Shown: piece by piece, positions 7,370 through 16,631 of the stretch
How the letters are laid out: the number at the start of each line of letters is the position of its first letter
How positions within the stretch are numbered: the stretch's first letter is position 1
Assembly: GCF_009761815.1 (NCBI RefSeq)
Contig: NZ_RWIN01000142.1
Coordinates: forward strand, 116,958 to 180,957
Origin: Pseudomonas sp. PB120
GTDB taxonomy: Bacteria; Pseudomonadota; Gammaproteobacteria; Pseudomonadales; Pseudomonadaceae
Length of the DNA: 64,000 nt
Direction of reading: 5' to 3'
Notes under the pieces: generated by a model
What the model was told of the DNA's origin: nothing
The model's input: only the letters and a program-made list of their open reading frames with translations
The model's database searches: none
Position numbers and translations under genes: made by a program

Positions 7370-10011
7370 CAGCGTTTCACCAATCCAGTCAAGCCGCCCG
7401 CAATCAGGGCAGCAGTGTCGGCCAGGGCTACCAGCGGATCGAGTCCGGCGGGCACGGCCATATAACGGGGTTCCCAGTCAGGCTGGAACTTGTCTTTGAA
7501 GCGGCGCAAGCCTTGGAAGTTGTAGAGCTGCTCACCACGGCGGAATACCATCGAGCCCAGGCGCTGAGTCAAAGGTGCACCACGACGGGGTTGCAACCCC
7601 GACAACGGCACCATGCCCAGGCTGAAACGCGCGTATCCATGATTTTTATAATGTTGAATCAGGCCGACCATCATGAACTCCATGGTCAGCTTGGGGGCGT
7701 CCGGGTGCGCGCGCATCAGGTCGAGGCTGGCCAGATCATGGCCGTAGGTCTCGAGCAAGTTGGCGAACGCCACCGGGCGTCCTTCGAAACGAATCACCGC
7801 GACGCGGAAATGCTTGATGTAGTCATCACTGAAACGGCCCAGCGAGAAGCCTTTCTCGCGCACGTTCTTGCCGGTCAGCCAGGCGTCGGAAATCACCCTG
7901 AGCTCATCCATTGGCGCGTGCCCCGGTTCAAAGATCTCCAGGGACAAACCGTCACGGGTGCCGCGATTCCAGGTGTAGCGCAGGTCTTTCATCTCTTTGC
8001 CCTTGGCTTCGAGATCGAAACGCTGCAGATCGACCCGGGCTTCTTCGCCGAGTTTGATCGCGGTCAGGCCGATGTCCATGTAGTACGGCAGGTTCTCGGC
8101 GCGCACCTGATAAAACACCGGGCGGGCATGGTGGATGTCGCACAGGTCGCGGAACTGCCAGATCATCTCCGCCCGTTGCTGGGTCGGGCCGATCGGGTCG
8201 TACAACGCCACCAGGCTGCGGCCACGGCGGGCGTACATCAGAAACGCCTCGTCGTTAGGGTGGAACAGCAGCGCCTTGTCACCGGTCAGCGCGAGGCCGC
8301 CGTCCGGTTGGGAGGAGGCCATGAGAATCTTCACGGCGCGATCCAGCTCTTCCGTCGTCGGCAAGTGGATCACCGGGCGCGCGGTGCGCAACAGCCAGGT
8401 GAGTGACACTACGACCAACAACACGGCGGCGCCGAGCAGCGAACGCAACCCGCGAGGGGCGTCGGCGTCGAGGGTGAACTGCCACCAGAGTTGATGGCTG
8501 TACGGAACATCCTGATACGCAAACAATAAAAGCCAGATCGACGCGCCGAGGACGCAGAGGCTCGACACCAGGTACAGCGGCGAGAAGGGCAATTCCGTCA
8601 GGCGGCTGGCGCGGTAGAACGAGCGGCGGAACACCCCGAGCAGACTCGCCGTCAGGGTCATCAGGCAAGCTTCTTCCCAGTCGAACCCCTTGAGCAACGA
8701 AAGCACCGCACCGACCAGCAGCAAAATGGTGGTCAGCATCCATGCGGCCGACAATCGGCGACGCAGGCCTTGAGCGAGCAACAGGCACAATACGCCCACC
8801 AGGCTGGCGCCGAAGTGCGAGGCATCGACCAGTCGATGAGGGATCAGAAAACCGATGTGCTCCAGACGGGTGTCGATTTCCGGGGTCACGCCGGAGAAGA
8901 GCAGCACCACGCCGGAGAGAAACACCAGCACCGCCAGGATCGGCGCGGCCAGGCCGGAGGCGGCGCGCAGTGACTGGCGTGTCTGAAACAGGCGCTGGCC
9001 TTCGTTGATCAGCAAGAACACACAGGCCACCAGCAGCGGCAGCACGACGTAGATCAGGCGGTAGAGCAGCAGCGCGGCCGCCAGTGGCGCAGCGCCGAGT
9101 GTGTCGGCGAAAGCGGCCAGCAGAATCGCTTCGAACACCCCCACGCCACCCGGCACATGGCTGAGTACGCCGGCAGCCAGCGCCAGCAGGTACACCAGCA
9201 GGAACGCGCCAAACGGCGGGGCTTCAGGCAGCAACAGATAAAGCACGGTTGCAGCGGCGGCGACGTCCAGTGCGGTAATAATCAGCTGCAGAAAGGTCAG
9301 GCGTCGACCCGGCAGGCGCAGCGTGCGGCGTCCCACCTTGACCAGCAAATTGTCCGGATAAGGTTGTTCCGGCAGACGGCGGCGGTAGATGCCGATGGCC
9401 AACACGCCAAAAAGCAGCAGGACCGCGGCGGCAATCACACCCAGCAACGCCTCGGACATGCCCAGCGCAGTAGACGCGGCAGGAAGATCGCTGAGCGTCG
9501 CCAAGGCGGCCAGCGGCGGCAGGGCACAACCGAGGGAGAGGCTGGCGAACAACGTCATGTGAGCGACTTCTGAAGCCCCCAGCCCATGACGTGCATATAA
9601 ACGGTAGCGAACCGAGCCCCCCGACAGCATCGAAAGGCCAATGGCATTGCCAATGGCAAACGCCGTAAACCCGCCCAGCGCGAGGAGGCGTGGTGCCAGG
9701 GTCACGCCAGCATAGCGACTGGCCGACCATTCATAGCCCAGCAGAATGATGAAGCCGACCACGGTCGCACCCAGTGCGCCCAACAATGCCGGTTTCGGAA
9801 CTTCGAGAATCGAGTCGTGCAGCGCGTACAGGTCGAGCTCGCTCAGCAGGTGGCGACAGGCAATCAGCGCGATAGCGAACAACAGCAACGTAACAGCCAG
9901 GCCAATGGGCTGACGGTATTTGCTGATTCGATCAAGCAGGCGCAGACGCTCGGCCTTGATCGGTTGTGTCGCTGTGACGGTGTCTTGTGAATCAGACGAG
10001 TTGGCGCGCAT
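7369..10011 (-). CDS. mprF: MprF-type aminoacyl-phosphatidylglycerol synthase/flippase
   Basis: An 880-aa inner-membrane protein. The N-terminal two thirds (to about residue 520) contain many hydrophobic helices of the flippase/synthase integral domain. The C-terminal soluble part (about 540-860) is the DUF2156 aminoacyl-transferase domain, which moves an amino acid from aminoacyl-tRNA to phosphatidylglycerol. Features such as LLFHPNDEAFLMYARRGRS and FSLGRFSDDYIKHFRVAVIR are typical. The resulting positively charged lipid protects against cationic peptides and acid. In P. aeruginosa the orthologue uses alanine; substrate specificity cannot be read here. I chose ATG 10011 over TTG 10014 because AGAGG is then spaced correctly. 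It forms an operon with the hydrolase gene. Confidence 0.92.
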   Translation of the reverse strand: MRANSSDSQDTVTATQPIKAERLRLLDRISKYRQPIGLAVTLLLFAIALIACRHLLSELDLYALHDSILEVPKPALLGALGATVVGFIILLGYEWSASRYAGVTLAPRLLALGGFTAFAIGNAIGLSMLSGGSVRYRLYARHGLGASEVAHMTLFASLSLGCALPPLAALATLSDLPAASTALGMSEALLGVIAAAVLLLFGVLAIGIYRRRLPEQPYPDNLLVKVGRRTLRLPGRRLTFLQLIITALDVAAAATVLYLLLPEAPPFGAFLLVYLLALAAGVLSHVPGGVGVFEAILLAAFADTLGAAPLAAALLLYRLIYVVLPLLVACVFLLINEGQRLFQTRQSLRAASGLAAPILAVLVFLSGVVLLFSGVTPEIDTRLEHIGFLIPHRLVDASHFGASLVGVLCLLLAQGLRRRLSAAWMLTTILLLVGAVLSLLKGFDWEEACLMTLTASLLGVFRRSFYRASRLTELPFSPLYLVSSLCVLGASIWLLLFAYQDVPYSHQLWWQFTLDADAPRGLRSLLGAAVLLVVVSLTWLLRTARPVIHLPTTEELDRAVKILMASSQPDGGLALTGDKALLFHPNDEAFLMYARRGRSLVALYDPIGPTQQRAEMIWQFRDLCDIHHARPVFYQVRAENLPYYMDIGLTAIKLGEEARVDLQRFDLEAKGKEMKDLRYTWNRGTRDGLSLEIFEPGHAPMDELRVISDAWLTGKNVREKGFSLGRFSDDYIKHFRVAVIRFEGRPVAFANLLETYGHDLASLDLMRAHPDAPKLTMEFMMVGLIQHYKNHGYARFSLGMVPLSGLQPRRGAPLTQRLGSMVFRRGEQLYNFQGLRRFKDKFQPDWEPRYMAVPAGLDPLVALADTAALIAGGLTGLVKR

Positions 10012-10251
10012 CAATCACCTCTTGGATTGTGCGCGACAGGATGGGGGTATCGAGCCAAGTTACCAATCCCTGTAGAAAAAAATAATCACAAATATTAACG
10101 CCTCTCACCGATGTTCGGCGACGGCACGTCATCAGTCGTGGCGGGTTCTGCCTGCGACTCAGCATAGTCTGATCTGAGAACTTGGGTGATCCCGTACGCT
10201 TCACTGCATAGTGACAGGTCATTGTTGCGAAAGGACTTTTTCAACAGATAC

Positions 10252-10284
10252 AAAAAAGGCCACTCTTTCGAGTAGCCTTTTTTG
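10252..10284 (-). terminator. Terminator of downstream tRNA-fMet copy
   Basis: On the minus strand, AAAGGCTACTC, a short loop and GAGTGGCCTTT are followed by a T-run, directly 3' of the tRNA gene. The second tRNA copy has an identical terminator. Confidence 0.85.
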
Positions 10285-10289
10285 ATGTT

Positions 10290-10366
<77 letters not shown>

Positions 10367-10468
10367 TCTGTGTGGCGGCATTCTATAGAGATACGCCGGG
10401 GTGTCAACCGTTAATCCCAAGATGGGTCAAATAAGCGTGAATGAGCGCCAGACGGTCGAAAGAGGCGC

Positions 10469-10581
10469 GTAGGAGCGAGCCTGCTCGCGAAAAACTCAAG
10501 GTCTCACGGGGTGTCTGAATTAACGCGTTATCGTTAACGACCATCGTCGGAACGCCGCCCGGAGACAGCTTGCTCCTACAG
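10469..10581. repeat. REPIN-like inverted repeat
   Basis: GTAGGAGCGAGCCTGCTCGCGA starts the element and a diverged inverted arm (CAGCTTGCTCCTACAG) ends it, between the two tRNA-fMet genes. It belongs to the dominant GTAGGAGC-type family in this window. Confidence 0.8.
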
Positions 10582-10605
10582 GTATTCGGTTTTTCTTGCG
10601 CGCAC

Positions 10606-10638
10606 AAAAAAGGCCACTCTTTCGAGTAGCCTTTTTTG
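10606..10638 (-). terminator. Terminator of upstream tRNA-fMet copy
   Basis: The same hairpin and T-run as at 10252-10284, base for base, 5 bp 3' of the second tRNA-fMet gene. Confidence 0.85.
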
Positions 10639-10643
10639 ATGTT

Positions 10644-10720
<77 letters not shown>

Positions 10721-10936
10721 TCTGTGTGTCGGCATTCTACAGAGGATCGAGAGGCTGTCAACCTTCATTCTGGATAAAAACTGTTCTGGTTCAATCGCTT
10801 AGCTGGAAATTGACGCGCTGCAACCGGCTGTAATTCAGGCGCGGCAAGGGTTGCAGCTCTATTGGGCGGGTGGCTTCGATTGAGAAAATAAATTCATCAG
10901 CGACATTTCCTACGGTTGAAAAAGAACATTCAGCAC

Positions 10937-10956
10937 CACTGGTGCTATATACAGGT
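10937..10956 (+). promoter_or_regulatory. Putative LexA box of dinB
   Basis: CACTGGTGCTATATACAGGT contains the CTG-N10-CAG core with an AT-rich spacer right half (TATATA). It ends 66 bp upstream of the dinB start. dinB is a classical SOS gene, which supports the call. Confidence 0.7.
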
Positions 10957-11022
10957 GTCAGTGAGATACTGCCTTTCCGGCAGACCCTGACTCCATTTCT
11001 TCGCCATGAACACCGCTTTTAT

Positions 11023-12084
11023 ATGACCCAGCGAAAAATCATCCACGTCGATTGTGACTGCTTCTACGCCGCCATCGAGATGCGTGACGACCCGCGCCTG
11101 GCCGGTAAACCCTTGGCGGTGGGTGGCTCGGCGGACCGGCGCGGCGTGATCGCGACCTGCAATTACGAAGCGCGGGCCTATGGCGTGCGCTCGGCCATGT
11201 CTTCCGGGCACGCGTTGAAGCTGTGCCCGGACCTGACCATCGTCAAGCCGCGCATGGATGCCTATAGAGAAGCGTCGAAGGAAATTCACACGATCTTTCG
11301 CGATTACACCGACTTGATCGAGCCGCTTTCCCTGGATGAGGCCTATCTCGACGTCTCGGACAGCGCCCATTTCGGCGGCAGTGCCACGCGCATTGCCCAG
11401 GACATCCGCCGACGCGTGTCCAATCAATTGCACATCACGGTCTCGGCCGGGGTGGCGCCGAACAAGTTTCTCGCCAAGATCGCCAGCGACTGGAAAAAGC
11501 CCAATGGCTTGTTCGTCATCACGCCGGATCAGGTCGAGGACTTTGTCAGTGGTTTGCCCGTCAGCAAGCTGCACGGCGTTGGCAAAGTGACGGCCGACAA
11601 ATTAGGCCGGCTCGGCATCGTCGACTGCTCGCATTTACGGGAGTGGGACAAGCTGGCGCTGGTGCGCGAATTTGGCAGTTTCGGCGAGCGGCTTTGGAGT
11701 CTCGCTCGTGGGATAGACGATCGATTGGTGCATAACGACAGTCGACGGCAGTCGATCAGCGTCGAGAATACCTACGACGTGGATCTGCCGGATCTGGTGA
11801 GTTGCCTGGATAAATTGCCCGAATTGCTGGAAACCCTGGCGGGCCGTATGGCGCGGATCGACAGCAGCTATCGGCCCGGCAAGCCGTTCGTCAAAGTGAA
11901 ATTCCATGACTTTACCCAGACCACGCTGGAGCAGGCCGGGGCAGGGCGGGATTTGGGGAGTTTTCAGCTGTTGCTGACCCAGGCGTTCAATCGCGGCGGG
12001 AAACCGGTGCGGTTGTTGGGGGTGGGGGTCAGGCTTGAGGATTTGCGGGGCGGGTTTGAGCAGATGGAGTTGTTTGAGCGGTAG
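11023..12084 (+). CDS. dinB: DNA polymerase IV (Y-family translesion polymerase)
   Basis: A 353-aa error-prone polymerase that extends distorted or lesion-bearing primers. The N-terminal IIHVDCDCFYAAIE carries catalytic Asp10, and PLSLDEAYLD carries Asp105-Glu106, the other metal ligands. The helix-hairpin-helix thumb follows at about residues 170-200, then the little-finger domain. The C-terminus ends EQMELFER, where QMELF fits the beta-clamp binding motif. The frame is open upstream to 10870, but homology begins at MTQRKIIHVDCD, so I place the start at ATG 11023. No clear ribosome-binding site precedes it. The LexA box at 10937-10956 predicts SOS induction. A REPIN separates it from the convergent lipoprotein gene. 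Confidence 0.95.
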   Translation: MTQRKIIHVDCDCFYAAIEMRDDPRLAGKPLAVGGSADRRGVIATCNYEARAYGVRSAMSSGHALKLCPDLTIVKPRMDAYREASKEIHTIFRDYTDLIEPLSLDEAYLDVSDSAHFGGSATRIAQDIRRRVSNQLHITVSAGVAPNKFLAKIASDWKKPNGLFVITPDQVEDFVSGLPVSKLHGVGKVTADKLGRLGIVDCSHLREWDKLALVREFGSFGERLWSLARGIDDRLVHNDSRRQSISVENTYDVDLPDLVSCLDKLPELLETLAGRMARIDSSYRPGKPFVKVKFHDFTQTTLEQAGAGRDLGSFQLLLTQAFNRGGKPVRLLGVGVRLEDLRGGFEQMELFER

Positions 12085-12109
12085 TTTTGCGGTGAATTCG
12101 AGGGACCCT

Positions 12110-12192
12110 TGTAGGAGCGAGCTTGCTCGCGATGGTGTGTCAGACACATTGTCGTTAACTGGCAAACCATCGCGAGCAAGCTCGCTCCTACA
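12110..12192. repeat. REPIN between convergent dinB and lipoprotein gene
   Basis: Two near-identical arms (TGTAGGAGCGAGCTTGCTCGCGATGG and its inverse) enclose a short centre. It lies between two convergent gene ends, 25 bp after the dinB stop and 5 bp from the lipoprotein stop, and could act as a shared terminator. Confidence 0.9.
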
Positions 12193-12197
12193 AAATC

Positions 12198-13151
12198 TTA
12201 ATTCGGTCCCGGATCGGCGACCAGTCGCCCGGCATCCTTGGTCAGGGACTTGAGGAATTCGGTCTGCAACTCCGGATCGTTGCGGGTCAGTTCGATCAGG
12301 CTCTGTTCCAGTTCGCTGGCTTCTTCTTCCAGGCCCAACTCCGACAGACGTTTGACCCGGTGTACCCACTGGCTCACTTCATCGTCTTCGAGGTCGTCGT
12401 AAATCAGCCCGTGCGCTTCCAGCAGCTTGCCGCGCAAGGAACTGCTGACGGCAAGCGAGGAGTCAGTGTGCACATCGTCCTGGCCATCTTCGACCCTGAT
12501 CAGCAGTCGAGTGAGATGGTTGATGTCATGTTCGGCGAACGGGCTGTCCAACAGGTTCAGGCGCAGGACGCCATTTTTGTCGGTGGTCAGCTCGAAGGTT
12601 TCCTTGCCAGCCTTGACCTCGACCGGACGCTCGCTCCACGGCAGGCTCGAATATTCGGTGCGTTTGTCACGCTGAACTTCGTCGATGCCCGCCAGGTTCT
12701 GTTGCGCGCGGCCATGGGACTGCACGTTCATGAACGGATTGAGTCCGGCGAAACCATAGCTGAGCCAGTCCTTTGTCATGCTGTCAGGCAGATTGCCGAG
12801 GGCGAAGACGTTGGCCACATTGGCGCCAACACCGGCCACCACAGCCACCGCCCCCAGCGGGATCTCGTAGATCTCCCGCCAGGGTTGGTAGGGCGTGTAG
12901 CGGTCGTAGTGGCGCGTGACTTCAAACTCAGTGATTTCGAATGTCTTCTGCTCGTGGATTTTCACCCGACGTTGCGGAAGCTCAAGCATCTTGGGCTCGC
13001 CGACATCGATCTGCAGGCTGTGGTCGAGCAGTTTGCGCTCGACACGTTCCTCCTGCTCACTGCGTTGTGACATGTGGTTCGCACAGCCGCTGACCAGCAG
13101 GGTGCCGCACAGGGCGGCACCACCGAGGCCTAAGGTGTTTCGCTTGAACAT
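12198..13151 (-). CDS. Putative outer-membrane lipoprotein next to proS
   Basis: A 317-aa lipoprotein of unknown function. A signal peptide ends at a lipobox (LLVSGC, lipidated Cys23). The mature part has a glycine/alanine-rich hydrophobic segment at about residues 98-120 (PLGAVAVVAGVGANVANVFALG) and a long acidic, helical C-terminal third. The position next to proS matches an uncharacterised lipoprotein gene in P. aeruginosa. It starts 17 bp after the proS stop, so it is probably co-transcribed with proS. No enzyme motif is visible. Confidence 0.8.
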   Translation of the reverse strand: MFKRNTLGLGGAALCGTLLVSGCANHMSQRSEQEERVERKLLDHSLQIDVGEPKMLELPQRRVKIHEQKTFEITEFEVTRHYDRYTPYQPWREIYEIPLGAVAVVAGVGANVANVFALGNLPDSMTKDWLSYGFAGLNPFMNVQSHGRAQQNLAGIDEVQRDKRTEYSSLPWSERPVEVKAGKETFELTTDKNGVLRLNLLDSPFAEHDINHLTRLLIRVEDGQDDVHTDSSLAVSSSLRGKLLEAHGLIYDDLEDDEVSQWVHRVKRLSELGLEEEASELEQSLIELTRNDPELQTEFLKSLTKDAGRLVADPGPN

Positions 13152-13168
13152 GACTTCTCTATCTGGTG

Positions 13169-14884
13169 TCAGCGGCGGATACGGGCCTGGAGGAACGACA
13201 GGACGTCAGCAACCGGCAGCGCTTGCGCTTCTGGCTCGGTGCGGCTCTTGTATTCCAGGTTGCCTTCAGCAAGGCCGCGGTCACTGACCACGATCCGGTG
13301 AGGAATGCCGATCAGCTCCATGTCCGCGAACTTGATGCCCGGGCTGGTTTTCTTGTCGCGGTCGTCCAGCAGCACCTCGAAGCCGGCAGCCGTCAGTTCG
13401 GCGTACAGCTTGTCGGTGGCTTCGCGAACCTGCTCGGTTTCGTAGCGCAATGGCACCAGTGCGACCTGGAACGGCGCCAGGGTGTCGCTCCAGATGATCC
13501 CGTTGGCGTCGTTGTTCTGCTCGATGGCCGCAGCTACCACACGGGAAACGCCGATGCCGTAGCAACCCATTTCCAGGGTGACCGGTTTGCCGTTCTCGCC
13601 CAGCACTTCGCATTTCATCGCTTTGCTGTACTTGTTGCCCAGCTGGAAGATGTGCCCGACTTCGATGCCGCGCTTGATTTCCAGGGTGCCTTTGCCGTCA
13701 GGGCTAGGGTCGCCAGCGACGACGTTACGCAGGTCGGCAACGGTCGGAACCGGCAGGTCGCGTTCCCAGTTCACGCCGAAGTAGTGCTTGTCGTCGATGT
13801 TGGCACCGATACCGAAGTCGCTCATCAGCTCGACCGAACGGTCGATGATGATTGGCAATGGCAGGTTCAACGGGCCGAGCGAGCCGGCACCGGCGCCAAT
13901 GGCGTCGCGCAGTTCGGCGTCGGTGGCCATGACCAGCGGGCTGGCCACGCCAGGTTGCTGGGCAGCCTTGATTTCATTGAGTTCGTGGTCGCCACGAATG
14001 ACCAGGGCAATCAGCTTGCCTTCTTCTTCGGCGCGCACGATCAGGGTCTTGATGGTCTTTTCAATCGGCAGATTGAATTTTTCCACCAGCGCGGCAATCG
14101 TCTTGGTCTCTGGCGTGTCGACCAGGCGCAGCTCTTCAGCTGGCGCTGGACGGGACGTTTCCCGTGGCACAGCTTCGGCTTTCTCGATGTTCGCGGCGTA
14201 GTCGGAACCGTTGCTGAAGACGATGTCGTCTTCGCCGGATTCGGCCAGTACGTGGAATTCGTGGGAGCCGGCGCCACCGATCGAGCCGTTGTCGGCCTCA
14301 ACCGGGCGGAATCTCAGGCCCAGGCGGGTGAACACGTTGCAGTACGCCTGGTGCATGCGGTCATAGGTGACCTGCAGCGATGCCTGGTCCGCGTGGAACG
14401 AGTAGGCGTCCTTCATGATGAATTCGCGACCGCGCATCAAGCCAAAGCGCGGGCGGATTTCGTCACGGAATTTGGTCTGGATCTGATACAGGTTGATCGG
14501 CAGCTGTTTGTAGCTGCTCAACTCGTTGCGCATCAGGTCGGTGATCACTTCTTCGTGGGTCGGGCCGGCGCAGAAGTCGCGACCGTGGCGATCCTTGAAG
14601 CGCAGCAATTCCGGGCCGTACTCTTCCCAGCGACCGGATTCCTGCCACAGCTCAGCCGGTTGAGTGCTCGGCATCAACACTTCGAGAGAGCCAGCGGCGT
14701 TCATTTCTTCACGAACGACGGCTTCGACCTTGCGCATCACTCGCAAGCCCATCGGCAGCCAGGTGTAGAGGCCCGAGGCGAGTTTGCGGATCATGCCGGC
14801 GCGCAGCATCAGCTGATGGCTGATCACGACCGCGTCGGAAGGCGTTTCTTTCTGTGTGGCGAGCAAAAATTGACTGGTGCGCAT
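13169..14884 (-). CDS. proS: Prolyl-tRNA synthetase
   Basis: A 571-aa class II aminoacyl-tRNA synthetase that charges tRNA-Pro. Length and sequence are typical of the bacterial type with an editing insertion. MRTSQFLLATQKETPSDAV starts the protein, motif 1 lies around GLYTWLPMGLRVMRKVEA, motif 2 around FRDEIRPRFGLMRGREFIMKDAYSF, and motif 3 near GCYGIGVSRVVAA. The editing domain (about residues 230-390) lies between motifs 2 and 3, and a C-terminal anticodon-binding domain ends the protein. It is probably co-transcribed with the downstream lipoprotein gene. Confidence 0.97.
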   Translation of the reverse strand: MRTSQFLLATQKETPSDAVVISHQLMLRAGMIRKLASGLYTWLPMGLRVMRKVEAVVREEMNAAGSLEVLMPSTQPAELWQESGRWEEYGPELLRFKDRHGRDFCAGPTHEEVITDLMRNELSSYKQLPINLYQIQTKFRDEIRPRFGLMRGREFIMKDAYSFHADQASLQVTYDRMHQAYCNVFTRLGLRFRPVEADNGSIGGAGSHEFHVLAESGEDDIVFSNGSDYAANIEKAEAVPRETSRPAPAEELRLVDTPETKTIAALVEKFNLPIEKTIKTLIVRAEEEGKLIALVIRGDHELNEIKAAQQPGVASPLVMATDAELRDAIGAGAGSLGPLNLPLPIIIDRSVELMSDFGIGANIDDKHYFGVNWERDLPVPTVADLRNVVAGDPSPDGKGTLEIKRGIEVGHIFQLGNKYSKAMKCEVLGENGKPVTLEMGCYGIGVSRVVAAAIEQNNDANGIIWSDTLAPFQVALVPLRYETEQVREATDKLYAELTAAGFEVLLDDRDKKTSPGIKFADMELIGIPHRIVVSDRGLAEGNLEYKSRTEPEAQALPVADVLSFLQARIRR

Positions 14885-15027
14885 GGTTGGCCGTTATCGA
14901 TTGCTGATGACGAGAAATGACGGAGCATTGTACGGGCGAGATCCGCTGGCGTACAGGCGTGCGGTCGGCGGTGTGGCACGAGGGCCGGATTCGTCGGGCC
15001 CTCTGCAATGTTTCCTACAGAAGCATC

Positions 15028-16587
15028 CTACGACTCTTCCACAACCTGGGTCGGAACCGGTTCTGGTGTGGGGGTCGGACCTGCACGGCGGCTCTCCTGG
15101 AACCAGTGCAAGGCGATCAACAGCAAAGTCGGAACGCCCAGCAGGGCGGTGATCAGGAAGAAGTTGTGATAGCCGAATTTCTCCACCATGACCCCCGAAT
15201 AGCCGCCGATCAGGCGTGGCAGCAGGAGCATGATCGAGCTGAGCAGGGCGTATTGGGTGGCGGAGAACTTGAGGTTGGTCAGGCTCGACAGGTAGGCGAC
15301 GAAGGCCGAAGTCGCGAGGCCGGAGCTGAAGTTATCCAGGGAGATGGTGAGGATCAGCATGTTCAGGTTGGCGCCCATGTCGGCGAGCATCAGGAACAGC
15401 AAGTTGGTGGCGGCTGAAGTGACGCCGCCGATGAACAGGATTGGCAGGATGCCGAAGCGCACGATCAGCAGGCCGCCCATGCCGGCACCGACCAGGGTCA
15501 TGATCAGGCCGAAGATCTTGCTGACGCTGGCAATCTGGTCTTTGGTGAAGCCCTGGTCGATGTAGAAAACGTTGGCCATCACGCCCATCACCGTATCGGA
15601 CATCCGATACGTGGCGATCAGGCCAAGCAGCAGCAGCGCTTGCCAGCGGTACCGCAGAATGAAGTCGTTGACCGGCGTCAGCACCGGCGCCAGACCACGG
15701 CGGCCCATGGTCGACAGGCACAGCGCAGTGAGCATGGTATAGAGGATCGCTCGCAGGAACGCACGGTCATCGAGCAGCAAATCGAGCAGGCTCACCCCGT
15801 CGAACAACACGCTGGCGAAATCGGTGTTGTAGAGTTGGGTGAACATGGCCGGCACGGAAACCAGCAGCACGATCAGCACGAACACCGATGCCAGCTGGTG
15901 CACAAAGCTGTAGCGCCCGGCCTGCAACTGCGTGCGCAGTGGCACTGGCGGTTCGCGCATGAACAAAGAGGTCAGCAGCGCGGGAATCATCAGCGCGCCA
16001 AACAGCACGTAGGTGCCGGCCCAGGCCGAATGCTGGTAGTTGAAGCCGGTGGAGCCGAAACCTTCTGCGAAGAACAGGGCGCCGGCCGTGGCCAGCAATG
16101 CCGCGATCCGGTAGCCGGACATATAGCTGGCGGCCAGGGCGGCCTGGCGACTGTCTTCAGCGATTTCCAGTCGGTAGGCGTCGACGGCGATGTCTTGCGT
16201 CGCCGAGGCGAACGCAACGACTACGGCGATAGCGATCAGCCATGACAGATGCTTTTGCGGGTCGCAGAAACCCATCCCGATCAAACCGAGAATCACCAGT
16301 GCCTGTGAAAGGACCAGCCAGGAGCGTCGTCGACCGAGCTTGCCGAGTAATGGCAGGCGCCATTGGTCGAGCAACGGCGACCAGACCCATTTAAAGGCGT
16401 AGGCCAGGCCGATCAGGCTTGCATAGCCGATGGTTTCGCGAGCCACGCCGGCTTCACGCAGCCAGACCGAAAGGGTCGAAAACACCAGCATGTAGGGCAG
16501 GCCGGCGGCAAAGCCCAGCAGCAACAGCACAAGTGTGGAGGGGCTGGCATAGGCGGCGAGCGCGGCGCGCCAGGTTTTACGGGGCAT
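15028..16587 (-). CDS. ampG: AmpG muropeptide permease
   Basis: A 519-aa inner-membrane MFS-type transporter. The AmpG family imports GlcNAc-anhydroMurNAc peptides for cell-wall recycling and so feeds the AmpR/AmpC beta-lactamase signal. The N-terminal GFAAGLPYMLVFSTLSVWLREAGV, GYASLIGLAYAFKWVWSPLLDQ and the cytoplasmic loop LGKLGRRRSWLVLSQ are family hallmarks. About 12-14 hydrophobic helices cover the length, and a short Pro/Glu-rich tail ends it. No other recycling gene is adjacent. The Atl-like gene follows upstream on the same strand, 44 bp away. Confidence 0.92.
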   Translation of the reverse strand: MPRKTWRAALAAYASPSTLVLLLLGFAAGLPYMLVFSTLSVWLREAGVARETIGYASLIGLAYAFKWVWSPLLDQWRLPLLGKLGRRRSWLVLSQALVILGLIGMGFCDPQKHLSWLIAIAVVVAFASATQDIAVDAYRLEIAEDSRQAALAASYMSGYRIAALLATAGALFFAEGFGSTGFNYQHSAWAGTYVLFGALMIPALLTSLFMREPPVPLRTQLQAGRYSFVHQLASVFVLIVLLVSVPAMFTQLYNTDFASVLFDGVSLLDLLLDDRAFLRAILYTMLTALCLSTMGRRGLAPVLTPVNDFILRYRWQALLLLGLIATYRMSDTVMGVMANVFYIDQGFTKDQIASVSKIFGLIMTLVGAGMGGLLIVRFGILPILFIGGVTSAATNLLFLMLADMGANLNMLILTISLDNFSSGLATSAFVAYLSSLTNLKFSATQYALLSSIMLLLPRLIGGYSGVMVEKFGYHNFFLITALLGVPTLLLIALHWFQESRRAGPTPTPEPVPTQVVEES

Positions 16588-16631
16588 GGGCTGGAGTCTG
16601 CCTCAAGAATTACGGAAACAAAGCGCGCACT

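Noticed and set aside
6053..8406. Long plus-strand frames over the hydrolase and mprF genes
   Set aside because: They are composition shadows. The minus-strand frames show catalytic motifs, membrane segments and coupled starts.
10870..11022. N-terminal extension of dinB to the first open start
   Set aside because: The extension crosses the LexA box and promoter region. Family homology begins at MTQRKIIHVDCD, which gives a normal 353-aa enzyme.
13166..14920. A 584-codon plus-strand frame over proS
   Set aside because: It is a mirror frame of a GC-rich essential gene. No known family pattern is seen, and all synthetase motifs are in the minus-strand frame.
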